The notes under the pieces were generated by a model. It did no database searches. It saw nothing but the letters and a program-made list of their open reading frames with translations, and was not told the DNA's origin. Below, piece by piece: positions 40,001 to 55,800 of a DNA stretch of 64,000 nt (position 1 is the first letter of the stretch; every line of letters starts with the position of its first letter). The position numbers were made by a program, and so were the translations under genes. The stretch is from Balanoglossus misakiensis (taxonomy: Eukaryota; Hemichordata). The stretch covers positions 4,216,001-4,280,000 of the forward strand of contig CM082597.2 in the NCBI GenBank assembly GCA_040954595.2. The letters are read 5' to 3'.

Positions 40001-40901
40001 TTCTCTGCTGAAGCGCGTGCATGCACTTTTCAATGAGTGCCTTATTCGGCTTCGGAACGTTCTCCATCGCATACAGGATTTTCCGCACTGTGAGGTCCGT
40101 AGGCTGTCCAGCGTGGAGCAGATCCACGGCCTTGGACATGAGTTCTTCTTGAAACGGCCCAGAGCTGAGAGTCACCACTGCGTCCAGTAGAACGGCAAAC
40201 GATGGAAGGTCGTCAGGGGTGAAATCCCCCAGACGTCGTCTCACGATCTCAGCGACTGCCCCCATAGCCGGACTGCTGCGGAGACCCATGAACTGCAGGC
40301 AGATGGTGAACTTGGCCAGCTCTGCGAAATCCATCGCTTCCAGCCGCCCCTGCGCTTCTTGCAGTAACCTTTGAACCGCTGCACTACTCGACAGGTGACC
40401 TCCGGGAAGAAAGGTCAAAGTGTAAAGGGCACTGAGAAGCATTGCATCGTCGCATTCCTTAGAATTTTCCTCGATAGCCTTCAGGAACATCTTCCCGGAT
40501 GTGTGGCTAAATATATCATCAGTGTTTCTCTCCTCCTTTGGTTTAACCTTCTGTAATTGGTACAGACGGGTGACAGCAGCTGATGTAACGGCACATGGCA
40601 GAGATGACGTATTCTCATCCATTGTATCAAACAGCTCACTAACCGTCTCTGCTTGGTCGATATCTGCTATGACATCGTCCACTGATTCTGAACTCAGTGT
40701 TTGATGGTGTTTCAAGATTTCAGCTTGGGCCTTCCTCGTCGCTTCCAGTTGTAGTACAGTGGCTGGACACGCATTCTGACTCAGCCTCCTTTCAAATCCT
40801 GGTCCTCCATGGCATATAGCTGGTAAAGACTTGCAGAGAGTCCTGCTCTGACACTGCAATCTGATTCTGTTTAGAACCACGGCCGTCCCTGGTTTTAACA
40901 T
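37022..40901 (-). CDS. FASTKD1: FAST kinase domain-containing protein, FASTKD1-like (mitochondrial RNA-binding)
   Basis: Six minus-strand coding exons: 40901-38882, 38578-38459, 38352-38239, 38084-37934, 37716-37602 and 37147-37022 (TGA at 37024-37022). The phases join to 881 aa, close to the roughly 850 aa of vertebrate FASTKD1. The N-terminus (MLKPGTAVVLNRIRLQCQSR) is basic and free of acidic residues, like a mitochondrial presequence. The long first exon is mostly helical-repeat-like. The FAST_2 region at residues about 675-710 contains LMKLNRCVQLECPE and IPWFHE. Residues about 795-862 form a RAP domain, with LPPGAQR, MKRRHLEIMGYRYI and FEWKSM. FASTKD proteins act in the mitochondrial matrix on mitochondrial RNA processing and stability; despite the name, they are not established kinases. 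The intron after exon 3 uses a GC-AG donor (GCAAGT). FASTKD1 is the best paralogue match by length and C-terminus; another FASTKD member is possible. Confidence 0.9.
37263..37534. repeat. foldback element in the last FASTKD1-like intron
   Basis: A long inverted repeat. The left arm holds ATTATGTTTGATACAAGACA, TTAATGTACATGTGG, GTGAATCAACG and CCACACACA. The right arm holds the reverse complements TGTGTGTGG, TTGATTCAC, CCACATGTACATTAA and TGTCTTGTATCAAACATAAT. The arms are about 115-120 bp around a short unpaired centre. It has no ORF, so it is MITE- or foldback-like. It lies between coding exons 5 and 6. Confidence 0.88.
38397..38454. repeat. ACAT microsatellite in an intron
   Basis: Interrupted ACAT repeats (with ATCA variants) end right at the donor of FASTKD1-like exon 2 on the minus strand (exon edge 38459). 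Confidence 0.9.
38755..38840. repeat. partial copy of a MITE also found at 57311-57475
   Basis: The string GTGATTGGCTAGATCTC, followed by a CCATG-type segment and GTATACCTTTT, matches the right half of the inverted-repeat element at 57311-57475. The left terminus is not recognisable. It lies in the intron after the large first coding exon of the FASTKD1-like gene. Confidence 0.6.
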
Positions 40902-40988
40902 TGTGACGCCTCAGGTTTGAACCCACTGGCAGAACGGCTAGAACTGATTGCAATCACATTGTTACTGTTTTAGGATGCGGTCTTTTCC
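40902..40988 (-). other. probable 5'UTR of the FASTKD1-like gene with an upstream intron
   Basis: On the minus strand a good acceptor (TTCTTCAACAG) precedes 40988, and the sequence then runs to the ATG at 40901 in the context GTCACAATG. A matching upstream donor, AACAAG/GTAAGG, ends a possible non-coding exon at 41423, giving an intron of about 434 bp. Splice sites alone support this. Confidence 0.45.
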
Positions 40989-41514
40989 CTGTTGAAGAAT
41001 AATACAAAAAGTACATCAACAGACCACTCAGGCCCTCAATTCAACTGAAAGGCCCCACTGTTGATGTGCACCTGGAAAATGCATCTATGGGGATTTGCGG
41101 TTGCCTTGAGGGCCTGTGACCTGGCCAGGCTGCATTTTAACATAGGTGCTGCGGTCAACGATTAACACATCAATTATGACCTGACCATATGACCCCCACC
41201 CATCCCCAAACACACACACAGTGACACACACTACACACGCCACACACTTTGCAGTTGGCACCATAACGTGTAGCGATGTCGATTTCACCTTGTCGATATC
41301 GTTAATGTCAATGGGGTCGTGCCCTCACAGGAATCGATCACAATCCAATTCCATGTCCACCAAAATGCTTAACTCAATATCAGAGTACACAAAATCCCTC
41401 GCAAACATTTCTTTGGCCTTACCTTGTTTGAAAGATGTTCTCACATCGCCGGCGAAGACGCAATTTTGACTTCAGACAGCTGACTCTCAATCTAGGCCAT
41501 GTGTTGTCCTTACA

Positions 41515-41591
41515 TGACCTTTGACCTTTAGAGCGAGGACATTGAGGGCGCTCACTCAGGCCCAACACGACGTCATCAGCACGTGACGTCA
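41515..41591. promoter_or_regulatory. candidate FASTKD1-like promoter: DR1, E-box and CRE cluster
   Basis: Just upstream of the putative first exon lie a perfect DR1 nuclear-receptor site (AGGTCAAAGGTCA on the minus strand, 41515-41527), a GACGTCAT half-CRE near 41568, and an E-box fused to a full CRE (CACGTGACGTCA, 41580-41591). Such sites are common in promoters of nuclear genes for mitochondrial proteins. The assignment is an inference; identical DR1 sites also occur elsewhere in this window. Confidence 0.45.
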
Positions 41592-41632
41592 GCAGCTTTT
41601 GGTTATCGTAACCTTGGTTATCGACAAACAAT

Positions 41633-41831
<199 letters not shown>

Positions 41832-42001
41832 TGACATAAAAAGGAATTTTTATTTCAAATATCACCTGAAACAATTGTACATAGGAGTTCTGCAGAATTT
41901 TGAAGAATGTACAAACGAACCATCTAGTATATTGTAAGAATATAGGAATTGATTCAAGTACTACAATAAGCAACTAACTACCACCATACAGTCGTGACAA
42001 G

Positions 42002-42007
42002 TTTATT
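42002..42007 (-). terminator. polyadenylation signal of RSPH1 (one of two candidates)
   Basis: AATAAA on the minus strand about 250 nt beyond the RSPH1 stop is followed by G/T-rich sequence. A second AATAAA lies at 41849-41854. The sequence does not show which is used. Confidence 0.45.
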
Positions 42008-42255
42008 TTTATATATTTGATAACAAATGAAATATCAGAATCATAAAAAAAGATGGCGGAATATATGTTTTGTACAAAATAAATGGCTGGTTTAAACTTT
42101 TTATACAAGAGAGCTGTGATGTTTTCCCAGTCTATGATGTTGAAAATTTTAAATTATTCCGTTCGACTACAAACCCAGGGTCAGAAGTTGCATTATGGGT
42201 AAAGATGTCCCTGGGTTTGAGGTCAAAGGTCAGTCAGTATCCATGACAACAAGGT

Positions 42256-45200
42256 TTAATCTCCTTCCTCGGCGGCGTCATCACCGGCATCGTCAGCTGC
42301 CGGTGCATCGTCTGCTGCGTCCGGCGCTTCTTCCGCCTCATTCCCTTCCTGTTCCGTGGCTGCCGGGACTTCCGCGTCCTCCGCCGTCTCTCCTTCGGCC
42401 GGTTGCTCCGCTTCTGGAGAAAAAAAAAACACGGAATAATGAATCAAATGTCCGGATTACCACATGACTGTACACAGATCAAGCGTTCGTTACTGGGTTA
42501 TCAAATAGATGGGTCCAGTATTGGTAACTGTAGCTATTTTCCATGTAATATCAGAATATGAAATATGTAAAACGGACGCAGTCAAACCTGTGTTAGTGGC
42601 CACCTCTATATAGTGGCCACTCTGTCACAGTCCCTGTGCAATATACATGTACATTAATTCACCTGTCTATAAAGGCCAGTTAAGGAAAGTCCCTTGACTG
42701 GCCACTATAGACAGGTTCGACTGTATAACTAAAACGTTCTGACACTCTGATATCTTCTAACCCCCTTTTCCTGGTGCAACGGTCCAACGTCACCACAGAA
42801 AACAATAGATTTGGACTGAACCATTATGGTGAAGGGCGTAACTCACCTCCATCAGCGGCTGCTGTTTCGCCTTCCTTTGCGTCGCCTTCCCCTTCCTGGG
42901 CCGCCTCCTCTCCGGGGACAGTCAGCGTGATCGCCGTCACTTTCCCGGCTTTCCATTTGGGAACCGTCACGGTTACTGGCTCCTCCTCTTCAGTTTCTCC
43001 TCCTTGTTGCTATGGAGACAAACAAACAAACATATGGTCAATATTCCTGTCACACCGCAGGTTGAGTTTTGTATGTGAATATATGTACAATCCACTCAAT
43101 TTTCATACCAACACATGCATGTGTGCTGAATTTCTCTCTGTGTACTGCAAGCATGCTTGAACTCGGTAAAAATCACATAATGAAAGTTACAGTATTGCAG
43201 CTGTTCTTTGAAAGGGCTAGTTTCAATATAATCATATCAAGAATTGATCAGAAAAAAAAAAGTTTTCAAAAAAATCATTTTCATGCACAGGTGTCCATAA
43301 TTTCATACCATGCACGAATATTTACTGAACCTTGTTTAAAATGCACACTAAACTTACAGTGAAACCCTGTCATAAAGCATTAAAAAGTGTTTGGACAAAA
43401 ATATATACAATATTGTCAGTAGAAGTACTTTCAGCTCCAAGGGGAGAAAGACAATCAAACAATTACTTATAGCCGTGAAACCCATACAAAATCATAGAAT
43501 CTACTTTGATAACTGATCTATGCTATGTATGTCATTCACTACATCATTAACATTTGGCATGGCATTCATACAAAATCACTGAAGTGAACCCAATCGGAAA
43601 GAACCAGTCTATGGAATTATAGGACAATCACCCCCTGGGACATTTACCCACCAGACACTTCACCTCACCATAGCCCTTAATGCTACATGGGCAATATCTG
43701 GGTGGTAATGGCCAGGGGGTGACTGTCCTGATAGTCTACATGTGGTTGAAATCAAACCAGGGGATTATTGTTAGTAGTAACTTACAGGCAGTTCCTTCAC
43801 AGAGAATAGAGAGAAATGAAAGTTGTGTGTTAGATAGGAAATATGGAGATGACAGAAATGATACATAACGTTCTGGAGACAGAACAAGAATGGCAAGAGT
43901 GGCATGTTTCTTGTACAGTAAAGATCTATATAATTTTTTTTGGTTTTGTGAATTTCTTCAAAGCTTGTAGTACAAAGGAGTGTTAGCAGAGAATATTACC
44001 GGTACAAAGGTGTTACATACATGTACCATGTTCCCTAAGGCACACCTGGTACATCGCTGATGTTGGTACTAGACCAGTATAGCTGTCATATGACAAGGAT
44101 GTCTTACCTGTTCAATAGGAATGTATTCACCATGTTGCTCACAGCCGATGTCAAAGACGTATTTGCCAACACCTTGTGGCTGTTATAAGAAAAAGTTGTT
44201 GAAAAATAACAAATGTTAGCAAATGAAATTTTTGAGAATATAAAATTGAGATAAATACTTGAATGTACATACCATTTTTGATCTAATGTGTTCAAAAATC
44301 ATTTGGGGACTTAGCACATGATGAAATCATATTTCAAACTACAGTGGATGAAAATATGATATTTTTGTGTGAAATAAAATCAACAAGGCTAGATTAACAG
44401 CGACCATTTGCCTGTACTTACATGATCTGTTGAAAAGTTGCCTTGGTATTTGTGATTAAGATGGATAATTTCTCCAGCGCCTTCTCGCCTACCACTGACG
44501 TACGTCCCGACGTATTTTGTACCGGTTTCCTTGTATGTGTAGACTCCCTGGCCGTGTTTCTGGTGGTTCTGCCACTCGCCTTCCAACATGTCCCCATTGA
44601 CGTATGTGTACACTCCGTAACCATGGCGCTGGTCATCAACCCAGCTACCTGTGGAATCAAAACAACAAGTGTATGTTGATTAGAAAAAACACAAACAAAT
44701 CAACAGTCAAATTGTATCACATAATATATGTTCATAGTTTACAATGTCCTTCCAAACTTTAAAACAATAACTATTTCTATGATCATATTAAATACTGAAT
44801 GAGTTAATATTTTGTTAATCATAGCATTAACTCACCTTCATATTTTGATCCGTCTGGATAAATAAAAGTACCTTGGCCTTGTTTTTTGTTTTGTCTGTAT
44901 TCACCTATGTATCTGGCGCCATTTTTAAACCTATAAACACCCTGTAAGCACAAACAAAACAAAAAATATTGTCAGAAGAAAACAAAAAAAAAACGCAAGA
45001 CGTGCAATATTACAAGGGATGTAATGGAGAGTCTTTGAGTGTTGACATGATAGGTTGGTAACTGTATGTGTCTCCATTTCTTCAAGTGTGCTTTTTTTCT
45101 TGTGTATGTTTCAAAATAATGATTGTACATTATTTTACCTACTGTGTCAAAATAAGAAGTTGTAGAACCTTCTTTATATTGACAGCTCTTTACCATACTG

Positions 45201-46662
45201 TGTGACTGTCATGACAAATCATGTTTGACTGTAGAAAGCAGCCTAACACTTGTGTGCTTTATACATGTACTTACATGTCCATTTCTTTTGCCGTGTTCGT
45301 ACAATCCATCGTATGTGTCGCCATTGGGTAACGTTGCTTTGCCTTTGCCATGCCTTTCTTCTTTCTCGTTCCTCTCTCCTTCGTATTCCTGTCAAAAATA
45401 TATCATAGGTTAGTAAGAATAAAATGAGAGATTGTACCCCTTCCATAGGCAAGTGGGAATATCCTTGATGAACAAATTTTTCTTTTCAATAAAAAAAAGA
45501 AGACATGTTTAGTGAATGTATACCAACACATTTCTGATCATGATACTCCTGCTAATAATTAAGTAGAAAACTTGGAAATAAAAATCTCATATATGTAGCT
45601 AAGGGTTAATGAATCATCAATCATATCATTGTGTTATGGTGTCACATGCTAACCACAGCAGAGAATTACAATGGGCTGTCTGAACTACCGGGTCCGTAAT
45701 ATGGAAATAAATAATCCAACATTTCATACCATGCACCATGCAGAGTATCTGGGTCAATGGTGTGCCATATAGGAAATTGGAAGTGATCAGTGACTTTCAG
45801 ATTGTGCCTCACCACCATGGTGTGACTTGGGGGAGGGGGAGGGGAAGGGATCACACCAAACTTATTTTGTGTCACCCTGTGTTACCTGTCGAGGTTCACG
45901 TGAATTGTGATAACGATTTCGACCCTGCAGATGTGTTAGTAGCAATTAACAAAGAAGAATAAAAATTAATAAATAAGATTTGAAATGAAATTAATTAAGA
46001 AACTGTGTTAATTATGTGTTAATAAAATGAACCAAATGTAATATTTGGATTTATCACATCAATGACAAAAACACAGAAGGTTGCTGGGGTGTGTGCCCAG
46101 TAACAAATATTGTGATTTTGATACAAGAATGCATTTTCGCTTGTAAAGTGATTTAGATATCCAAGACTGATGAAAAAATGTCGCACGCTTCACAGATATA
46201 AATTTATGGGCCCCGAACTTGACTTTTGGCTCTGTAGAGATAAACAAGTACTCAAAGAGGAGTGCTCGTGGGGGCAACGTTGCCTGTACTACGGTATGGA
46301 CGTTGTTCTACAGACAGAACTTCTGTCGTTCTGAGGGTGGTAGGCTAGAGAAACGTCGTATTCGTCCAATTCTAGTTCGATTTTCTCCATAAGAAACGAT
46401 CTGTGCACAAAACATTGATGCCGCTAGTGTGATTACTTTTATAAAATCACAGATCAGGTGCAAAAGAAGTATTACTGAAGTTTTCAAGCAATCGGTACAT
46501 GGTGTACACATCGGCCACAAGCCTGTTCCGCATCAAGTGTCTAGTATTTTGATCGGAAACAACCACTGTTTTCTTTTAGAACTGTTGAGTCCAGACAAAA
46601 ATACTTACGCCTAAGTATGGACCCTGGTCTTCTTCATCGTATTCTGAGCCTAGATCGGACAT
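42256..46662 (-). CDS. RSPH1: radial spoke head protein 1 (MORN-repeat ciliary protein)
   Basis: Seven minus-strand exons: 46662-46609, 45388-45275, 44941-44836, 44648-44422, 44179-44108, 43009-42847 and 42413-42256 (TAA). All join in phase to 297 aa; human RSPH1 is 309 aa. The N-terminus MSDLGSE matches the vertebrate protein. Residues about 20-160 are MORN repeats, for example [33 protein letters not shown] and [18 protein letters not shown]. The typical segment [13 protein letters not shown] then [10 protein letters not shown] follows at about 173-215. The last 80 residues are an acidic, Ala/Glu-rich tail as in the family. RSPH1 is a radial spoke head component needed for 9+2 motile cilia and sperm flagella. 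It is head-to-head with the TMEM145-like gene, and an RFX-type motif in between fits ciliary regulation. Confidence 0.96.
42579..42723. repeat. MITE-like element R1, copy 1 (RSPH1 intron 6)
   Basis: Termini are inverted: CAGTCAAACCTGT at the left and ACAGGTTCGACTG at the right. Inside are TAGTGGCCACCTC, ATATAGTGGCCAC and an inner inverted pair, CCTGTCTATAAAGGCCAGT and ACTGGCCACTATAGACAGG. A diverged copy lies at 60419-60570. There is no ORF; it is probably non-autonomous. Confidence 0.85.
42759..42838. repeat. MITE-like element R2, copy 1, abutting a splice donor
   Basis: It shares GGTCCAACGTCACCA, AGAAAACAATAG, GGACTGAACCATTATGGTGAA and GGG with copies at 51491-51583 and 56301-56392. It ends only 8 bp from the donor of RSPH1 exon 6 (exon edge 42847). 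Confidence 0.75.
43621..43729. repeat. short inverted-repeat element (RSPH1 intron 5)
   Basis: About 109 bp with terminal inverted repeats AGGACAATCACCCCCTGG and CCAGGGGGTGACTGTCCT. An inner pair, TTACCCACC and GGGTGGTAA, extends the fold. It has no coding capacity and is probably a MITE. Confidence 0.8.
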
Positions 46663-47693
46663 TTTGTCGGTTGATAACCAGGAATTCTACCGAAATTCGA
46701 GGGAGACGCACGAACGTTGTGATAGCAATATGGCAGTTGTCAATGAAGCAAACAACTGTGGGTTACGTTGCTAGGGACGTTTGGAAACTACACTGTAGGG
46801 TTTGTTAGGTTGGTGTAAATAGCCGTGTCGTTGGGAAAATCCTTCGTGTGACATAAAAATACAGATTAACGATAAAGAAACAATTTTTGAATACTTTTCA
46901 TAATTTTCACCAAATTATAACTTGAAAAATATGTAAGCTAAACTATTTTCAATATATTTTGATAAATACACACCCTCGTAAACGAATGGTTCAGTCCGGC
47001 TATTGTAATCTCGCCATTTCTCGCGGGTAGCGTGTGTTGGATTTTGCGTTTATCTTAGTCGTTCTGCATCTACAACGCATTATTTCCTGTAAAATTGAGA
47101 TTCATTTTAAGTTTTGTAAGTTTCTAAGTGTACTCCCACTCAAGGAAGATAAATCGGAAAGAATATGTGGCGTGTAGAGCTATTTCATTGTGCTTCGTGA
47201 CCCCGTGTGAACTCTGACCCATAATCGGTTGTGTAGATTTCACGCGTCAGTGAGTGAAATGTACACGCGCGTTTTTTAAATAAAAGTTTTATGTGACATG
47301 AAGGATATCCGTTGTGTATTGGCAATTATTATGTTTGAAGACGCACGGTACGATGAAGCAGATTTGCCCGACAGTCAAATCTGTTCTCCCAAACAATCGA
47401 GAAAAGACAACAACTTGAACAAGACGCGATAGTGCAGTCATAGCAACGACGCGGCGTTCGTTTCATGGTTGTTCAAGTTCCTTGGCAACCGTGGAACGTA
47501 ACTGAGATGCGATTTTGTTTCCACAAACACAACACATCGTCTTGCCAAGGTGTAGCACCGTACATTTGCACATCGCATTTTCCCCCCCACAAAATATTCA
47601 CCAGTTGCTTCTCATTTTAATCATCATCTCCTCTATTTGAAGTCAGGAGGCAAATTGCATGATTTTCTTCCAGTTTTGCTTTCTGGCAATCGG
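46663..47693. promoter_or_regulatory. shared upstream region of RSPH1 and the TMEM145-like gene, with X-box motif
   Basis: The two start codons point away from each other across 1031 bp. GTTCCTTGGCAAC at 47477-47489 fits the RFX X-box pattern RYYNYY-N(1-3)-RRNRAC without mismatch. A weaker site with a good AGCAAC half (GTCCCTAGCAAC on the minus strand, 46778-46767) lies about 105 bp upstream of the RSPH1 start. RFX factors control ciliary genes, so RSPH1 is the natural target. CpG-containing words are frequent near 47200-47520. No TATA box was identified with confidence. Confidence 0.55.
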
Positions 47694-52117
<4,424 letters not shown>

Positions 52118-52366
52118 GAAGCAGGAAGCTGCAAAGACTTCTGGGAAATCTACTAGTTGGGGTCATAGGTCAACATTTTTTCATGCACTTATCAAGAAAT
52201 CAGTGAAACAAAATCAGAATAGCCAAATTAATATCAATGATATGATTGGGATTAGCATGGACTTGATTTCTACATGTATATTATCAGTAAATTTTGGCTG
52301 GCTGTTCTAAGACTGATTGACATACCAACTAGTATTTTCAGTGATATTTCTGTCACAAGCATTTTC

Positions 52367-52381
52367 AATAAATACAATAAA
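52367..52381 (+). terminator. polyadenylation signals of the TMEM145-like gene
   Basis: Two AATAAA hexamers, 52367-52372 and 52376-52381, lie about 250 nt past the stop codon and are followed by T-rich sequence. Confidence 0.7.
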
Positions 52382-52458
52382 ACCGTATAGTTCTGATGTC
52401 ATGGTTGCATTATTCTTTTAAAAGGTGCAAACAAGTGAAAAGAGAGACTGCTCTAACT

Positions 52459-52796
52459 TAGGATCGTGATAAAAATTTCATATGGTTGACGCAATTTCAA
52501 GATGGCCGACTTCTGCTGTGTTTAAGATATGGAAGATCATAAGCCAAAGTGATACTTGGCCATTCTGACACTTTTGGAACACAAAAAATAAAATGTGAAA
52601 AGAGTTTAATATGCTAACTACAAAGACCGAAATTTTTGATCAAAGGAAGTCATGAAATACAGTAAACATACCATTTCTTCAAGATCCTAGTGAGTTGCCG
52701 ACCTTTTACCCAGAATGCAATTATTATAATGTGATTTGACCCCCTAGCACAAAGTGAAAACCTAATATGGCAGCCAGAATTCTGCACACACACACA
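52459..52796. repeat. dispersed repeat R3, copy 1 (intergenic)
   Basis: About 335 bp matching 58509-58842 in the same orientation. Shared words include AATTTCATATGGTTGAC, CAATTTCAAGATGGCCGA, GTCATGAAATACAG, CCAGAATGCAATTATTATAA and TTTGACCCCCTAGCACAAA. No ORF. It fills most of the space between the TMEM145 and CIC polyadenylation signals. Confidence 0.88.
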
Positions 52797-52842
52797 AAAG
52801 ACAGACACTCCTTGTTCCTAGTACACGGCAACAAAAACGTCC

Positions 52843-52858
52843 TTTATTTTGTTTTATT
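52843..52858 (-). terminator. polyadenylation site of CIC
   Basis: Two AATAAA hexamers on the minus strand (52858-52853 and 52848-52843) are followed about 50-75 nt on by a GU-rich element, TGTCTGTCTTTTGTGTGTGTG. This is a strong poly(A) context and implies a CIC 3'UTR of about 3.1 kb. Part of the GU-rich tract lies at the edge of repeat R3. Confidence 0.6.
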
Positions 52859-55800
52859 TTTGAAAAAATGAGCATGCACACGTTCATGTATACACAAATA
52901 ACAATAAAACATCTTTTTTTAAAGTCAGTAAATAATCTCCAGCACTTTGTATCGCTTCTCAATAAAATAATTCTCCTTCGCTGATACATTTCCAAACAAA
53001 GCTCCGCAACTACCCACGGGTTAAAAAATACCCAACATTTCACACAAAAAACTTTTACAACATTGCACAGTCAGTTTCTTTTCTTTAAAAATGTCTCTCA
53101 AGTCTCATTTGTCAGATGTTTTCTTTAACGTAAAACAAACCCACTGTGCTGTAAGAAAAGCTCAACATAAAATATCTACACTCTTTTTCTTTCCATGAAG
53201 CAAGCAGCCAACTTTCTTCTAAGCTAGCCACGGATCAAAAATATGTAACACCCAATATCATCTACAAAAAAGAGCAAATATTCGATACATTGTTTTCCAA
53301 ACTCAAATGCTGTTGGCGATAGTCGTAAAACTGTGCTGAAATCATTTCGAGTGAGTTTTACCTGATTATGTAAATATTCACCTCATAACTTGCACCTGAT
53401 TTGTCAAAAGGAAACCATGTGACATGGTAGGGTCAAAGGTCATAATTTGAATTATTGGGGATAGGCTTCCATTTGTAGACAGTTACTGTAACTGAATGAC
53501 TTTGTAGTGAGGTGAAAATTGGAGAACTCAAACTAATAATAGGGTATTTGAAGATATCATGTGACTGGGACTTCTTGGCAAGAAGATATTAGAACATGAG
53601 TACTGATTGGGTGAAAAAGATCACATGACTTTAGCAGACTGCCAAGAAATGTTAGCGTGACAGATGATTGGCTGGAGAAGGTCACATGACTGCACAACCA
53701 GACAGCATTTGAGTTTTGATAACAAAATGGAAATGAGACAAATTTCTTTTGTTGAGAGGAAAGAAAGTTTCACATAAGATAATTTCTGAAAATAATCTGC
53801 CCTAACATGGTATGTTTACATGAAAGTAAAAAAGATACTAAGAAATTTGTCTCATTTTTTTTCTCAAAATCAAGTTTCTGAAAAATATAGCATGTGCATA
53901 CTACTATATGCATATAATAGTTTGATATTAATATCTATAGTATCTAAAAGGACAAATCTAAAATATTTTTTCTGTATATTAGAATACTATTATACAAACT
54001 GCAAGATTATCTACAAGTGATCTCATTGATTGCTACATTCTCAGTGCGAGATTCAGTGAGATCACGGGTATTGCTAGCTGAATATTGCACTGCAAATTAT
54101 CAAATAGTCTATTCTGTTGGTATCTTATACTCGTATCTGTATACTTCAAAGTTTGCAATGCTTAAACCACTGTAATTATCGGGGAGATACCACTTCAGAC
54201 AGGGGGGAGTGCACCACTAGAAAAATGAGGGGTGGTTAATAGAGAAATTGAAAATCGTATTGGTGTAATACTGGTATTATTGGTAGTGCTGTATTTTGTA
54301 TGCGCACTGAAAGGTATTAGATTTCCCCCAATTTTTGTTAAAAGTCCAACTTTATCATTGAAATATGAAAACGTTTAACCATGGGACAGCAATCCCATAC
54401 ACCCTACAATGTTGGCATAACATTGTCCATTCTGTGAATACCAGAACAAAGCTGTGATGATTGTATTGTATTCAACCCGACAGAAGGTGGGATGGTTTTC
54501 TGCTTAAAAACACACACATGTGCGAGAATTTTGGTACATGTACATGATTGAAACACAGAGTGACCATGATTGAAAAGTCTCAATTTATCAAAGTCAAGGG
54601 CAAAAGATTTCCTATAAGAGCTGTGGCTATATCCTTCCATGAAAGTCTATAATTTACCCAGGAACCAGATTTTAGTTCAGAATGTGATTAGAATCATCTT
54701 CGAAGTAACATTCTGGGTTTCAATGATTAAGTTGGACCACATTTATGCCTAGGATTTCTGAATCTTATCACAACCAGTTTAATAGTAGAACGATCCTGAT
54801 GATCAATTCTCTGCAAGAGACCACACTAAGTATTTTGTTTAGTAGGGGTGCTATGAATTGATTTAAATAAATCATAATTTGATTATTTCTACAACCTTCT
54901 TAATTAAACACAGCATATAATTCTCAATTTATAAACAATAAAAAACATATATCTCAGAATTTCAAATTATACCAGTATACAGAATAACACAAACAATTAA
55001 AATTCATTTTTTTTCTCTAACGATGTTATATAATTGACAAATAACTTCTCGAAATCAAATATTCTCACATAATATTCATATAATGAGCTAAATGGGGGTG
55101 GGGGATTTCATTCACTGTAGAAAGCCTTGTATCAGCCAATTAGGTGTAATCTTAAAAGACTTGTCATGGAACTTTCTTATTACGCATTCTCATTGGTTAA
55201 AATCCAACGACATCACATGTACACCTGTTCATCAGCCATTAAGCTTTATTGAATTTGACTGGAAGGGGCCATTACCTGATATGTCCGTTTTTTTCGAACA
55301 TGTGCAAGGTTTATAACTGACAAAATATCTTATTTAGTTACACTTCCATATTATCTAAACCAATATCACACCCCTGGTCTGCTCTAGAAACCCCATACTG
55401 AATATGGTATCAATCATACCAAATAGGGGAAAAGTCATACCAAATATGGTAATGACATCAGATTCTATGAAGTACACTGGCTTAATATAGCATGGTTTGA
55501 GTTTCACCTGACTGAATGTAAATATTTTTTTCTAGGATTACTTTTCTGATGAAAAGATGACAAAAACTGTAATTCTGTTATCTATCGACTGTAAAAAGAC
55601 ACGACGTTGCTGTTATAATTTAATCAACGCTTTTTCGATGTGTAGTTGTTGGTATAGTCCTGTCTTATTCCAGAAATTGGTTTACTTTGGAGTAAATGTG
55701 CAGACAAACCCCAAAATTGAAGTCGGAGGGACTTGCTCGTGTTTTATAACTCTGAGTCGCTTTACAAATGTATGTGGACACCCCTAAATTTATCAGTAAA

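Noticed and set aside
39830-40704. Short ORFs overlapping the FASTKD1-like large exon
   Set aside because: Shadows of the 673-codon coding frame.
43069-43868. Short ORFs in RSPH1 introns
   Set aside because: They lie between well-defined RSPH1 exons, show no homology and partly overlap MITEs.
53820-55787. Short ORFs in the 3' flank of CIC (66-78 codons)
   Set aside because: AT-rich, no recognisable domain, no splice support; expected by chance.
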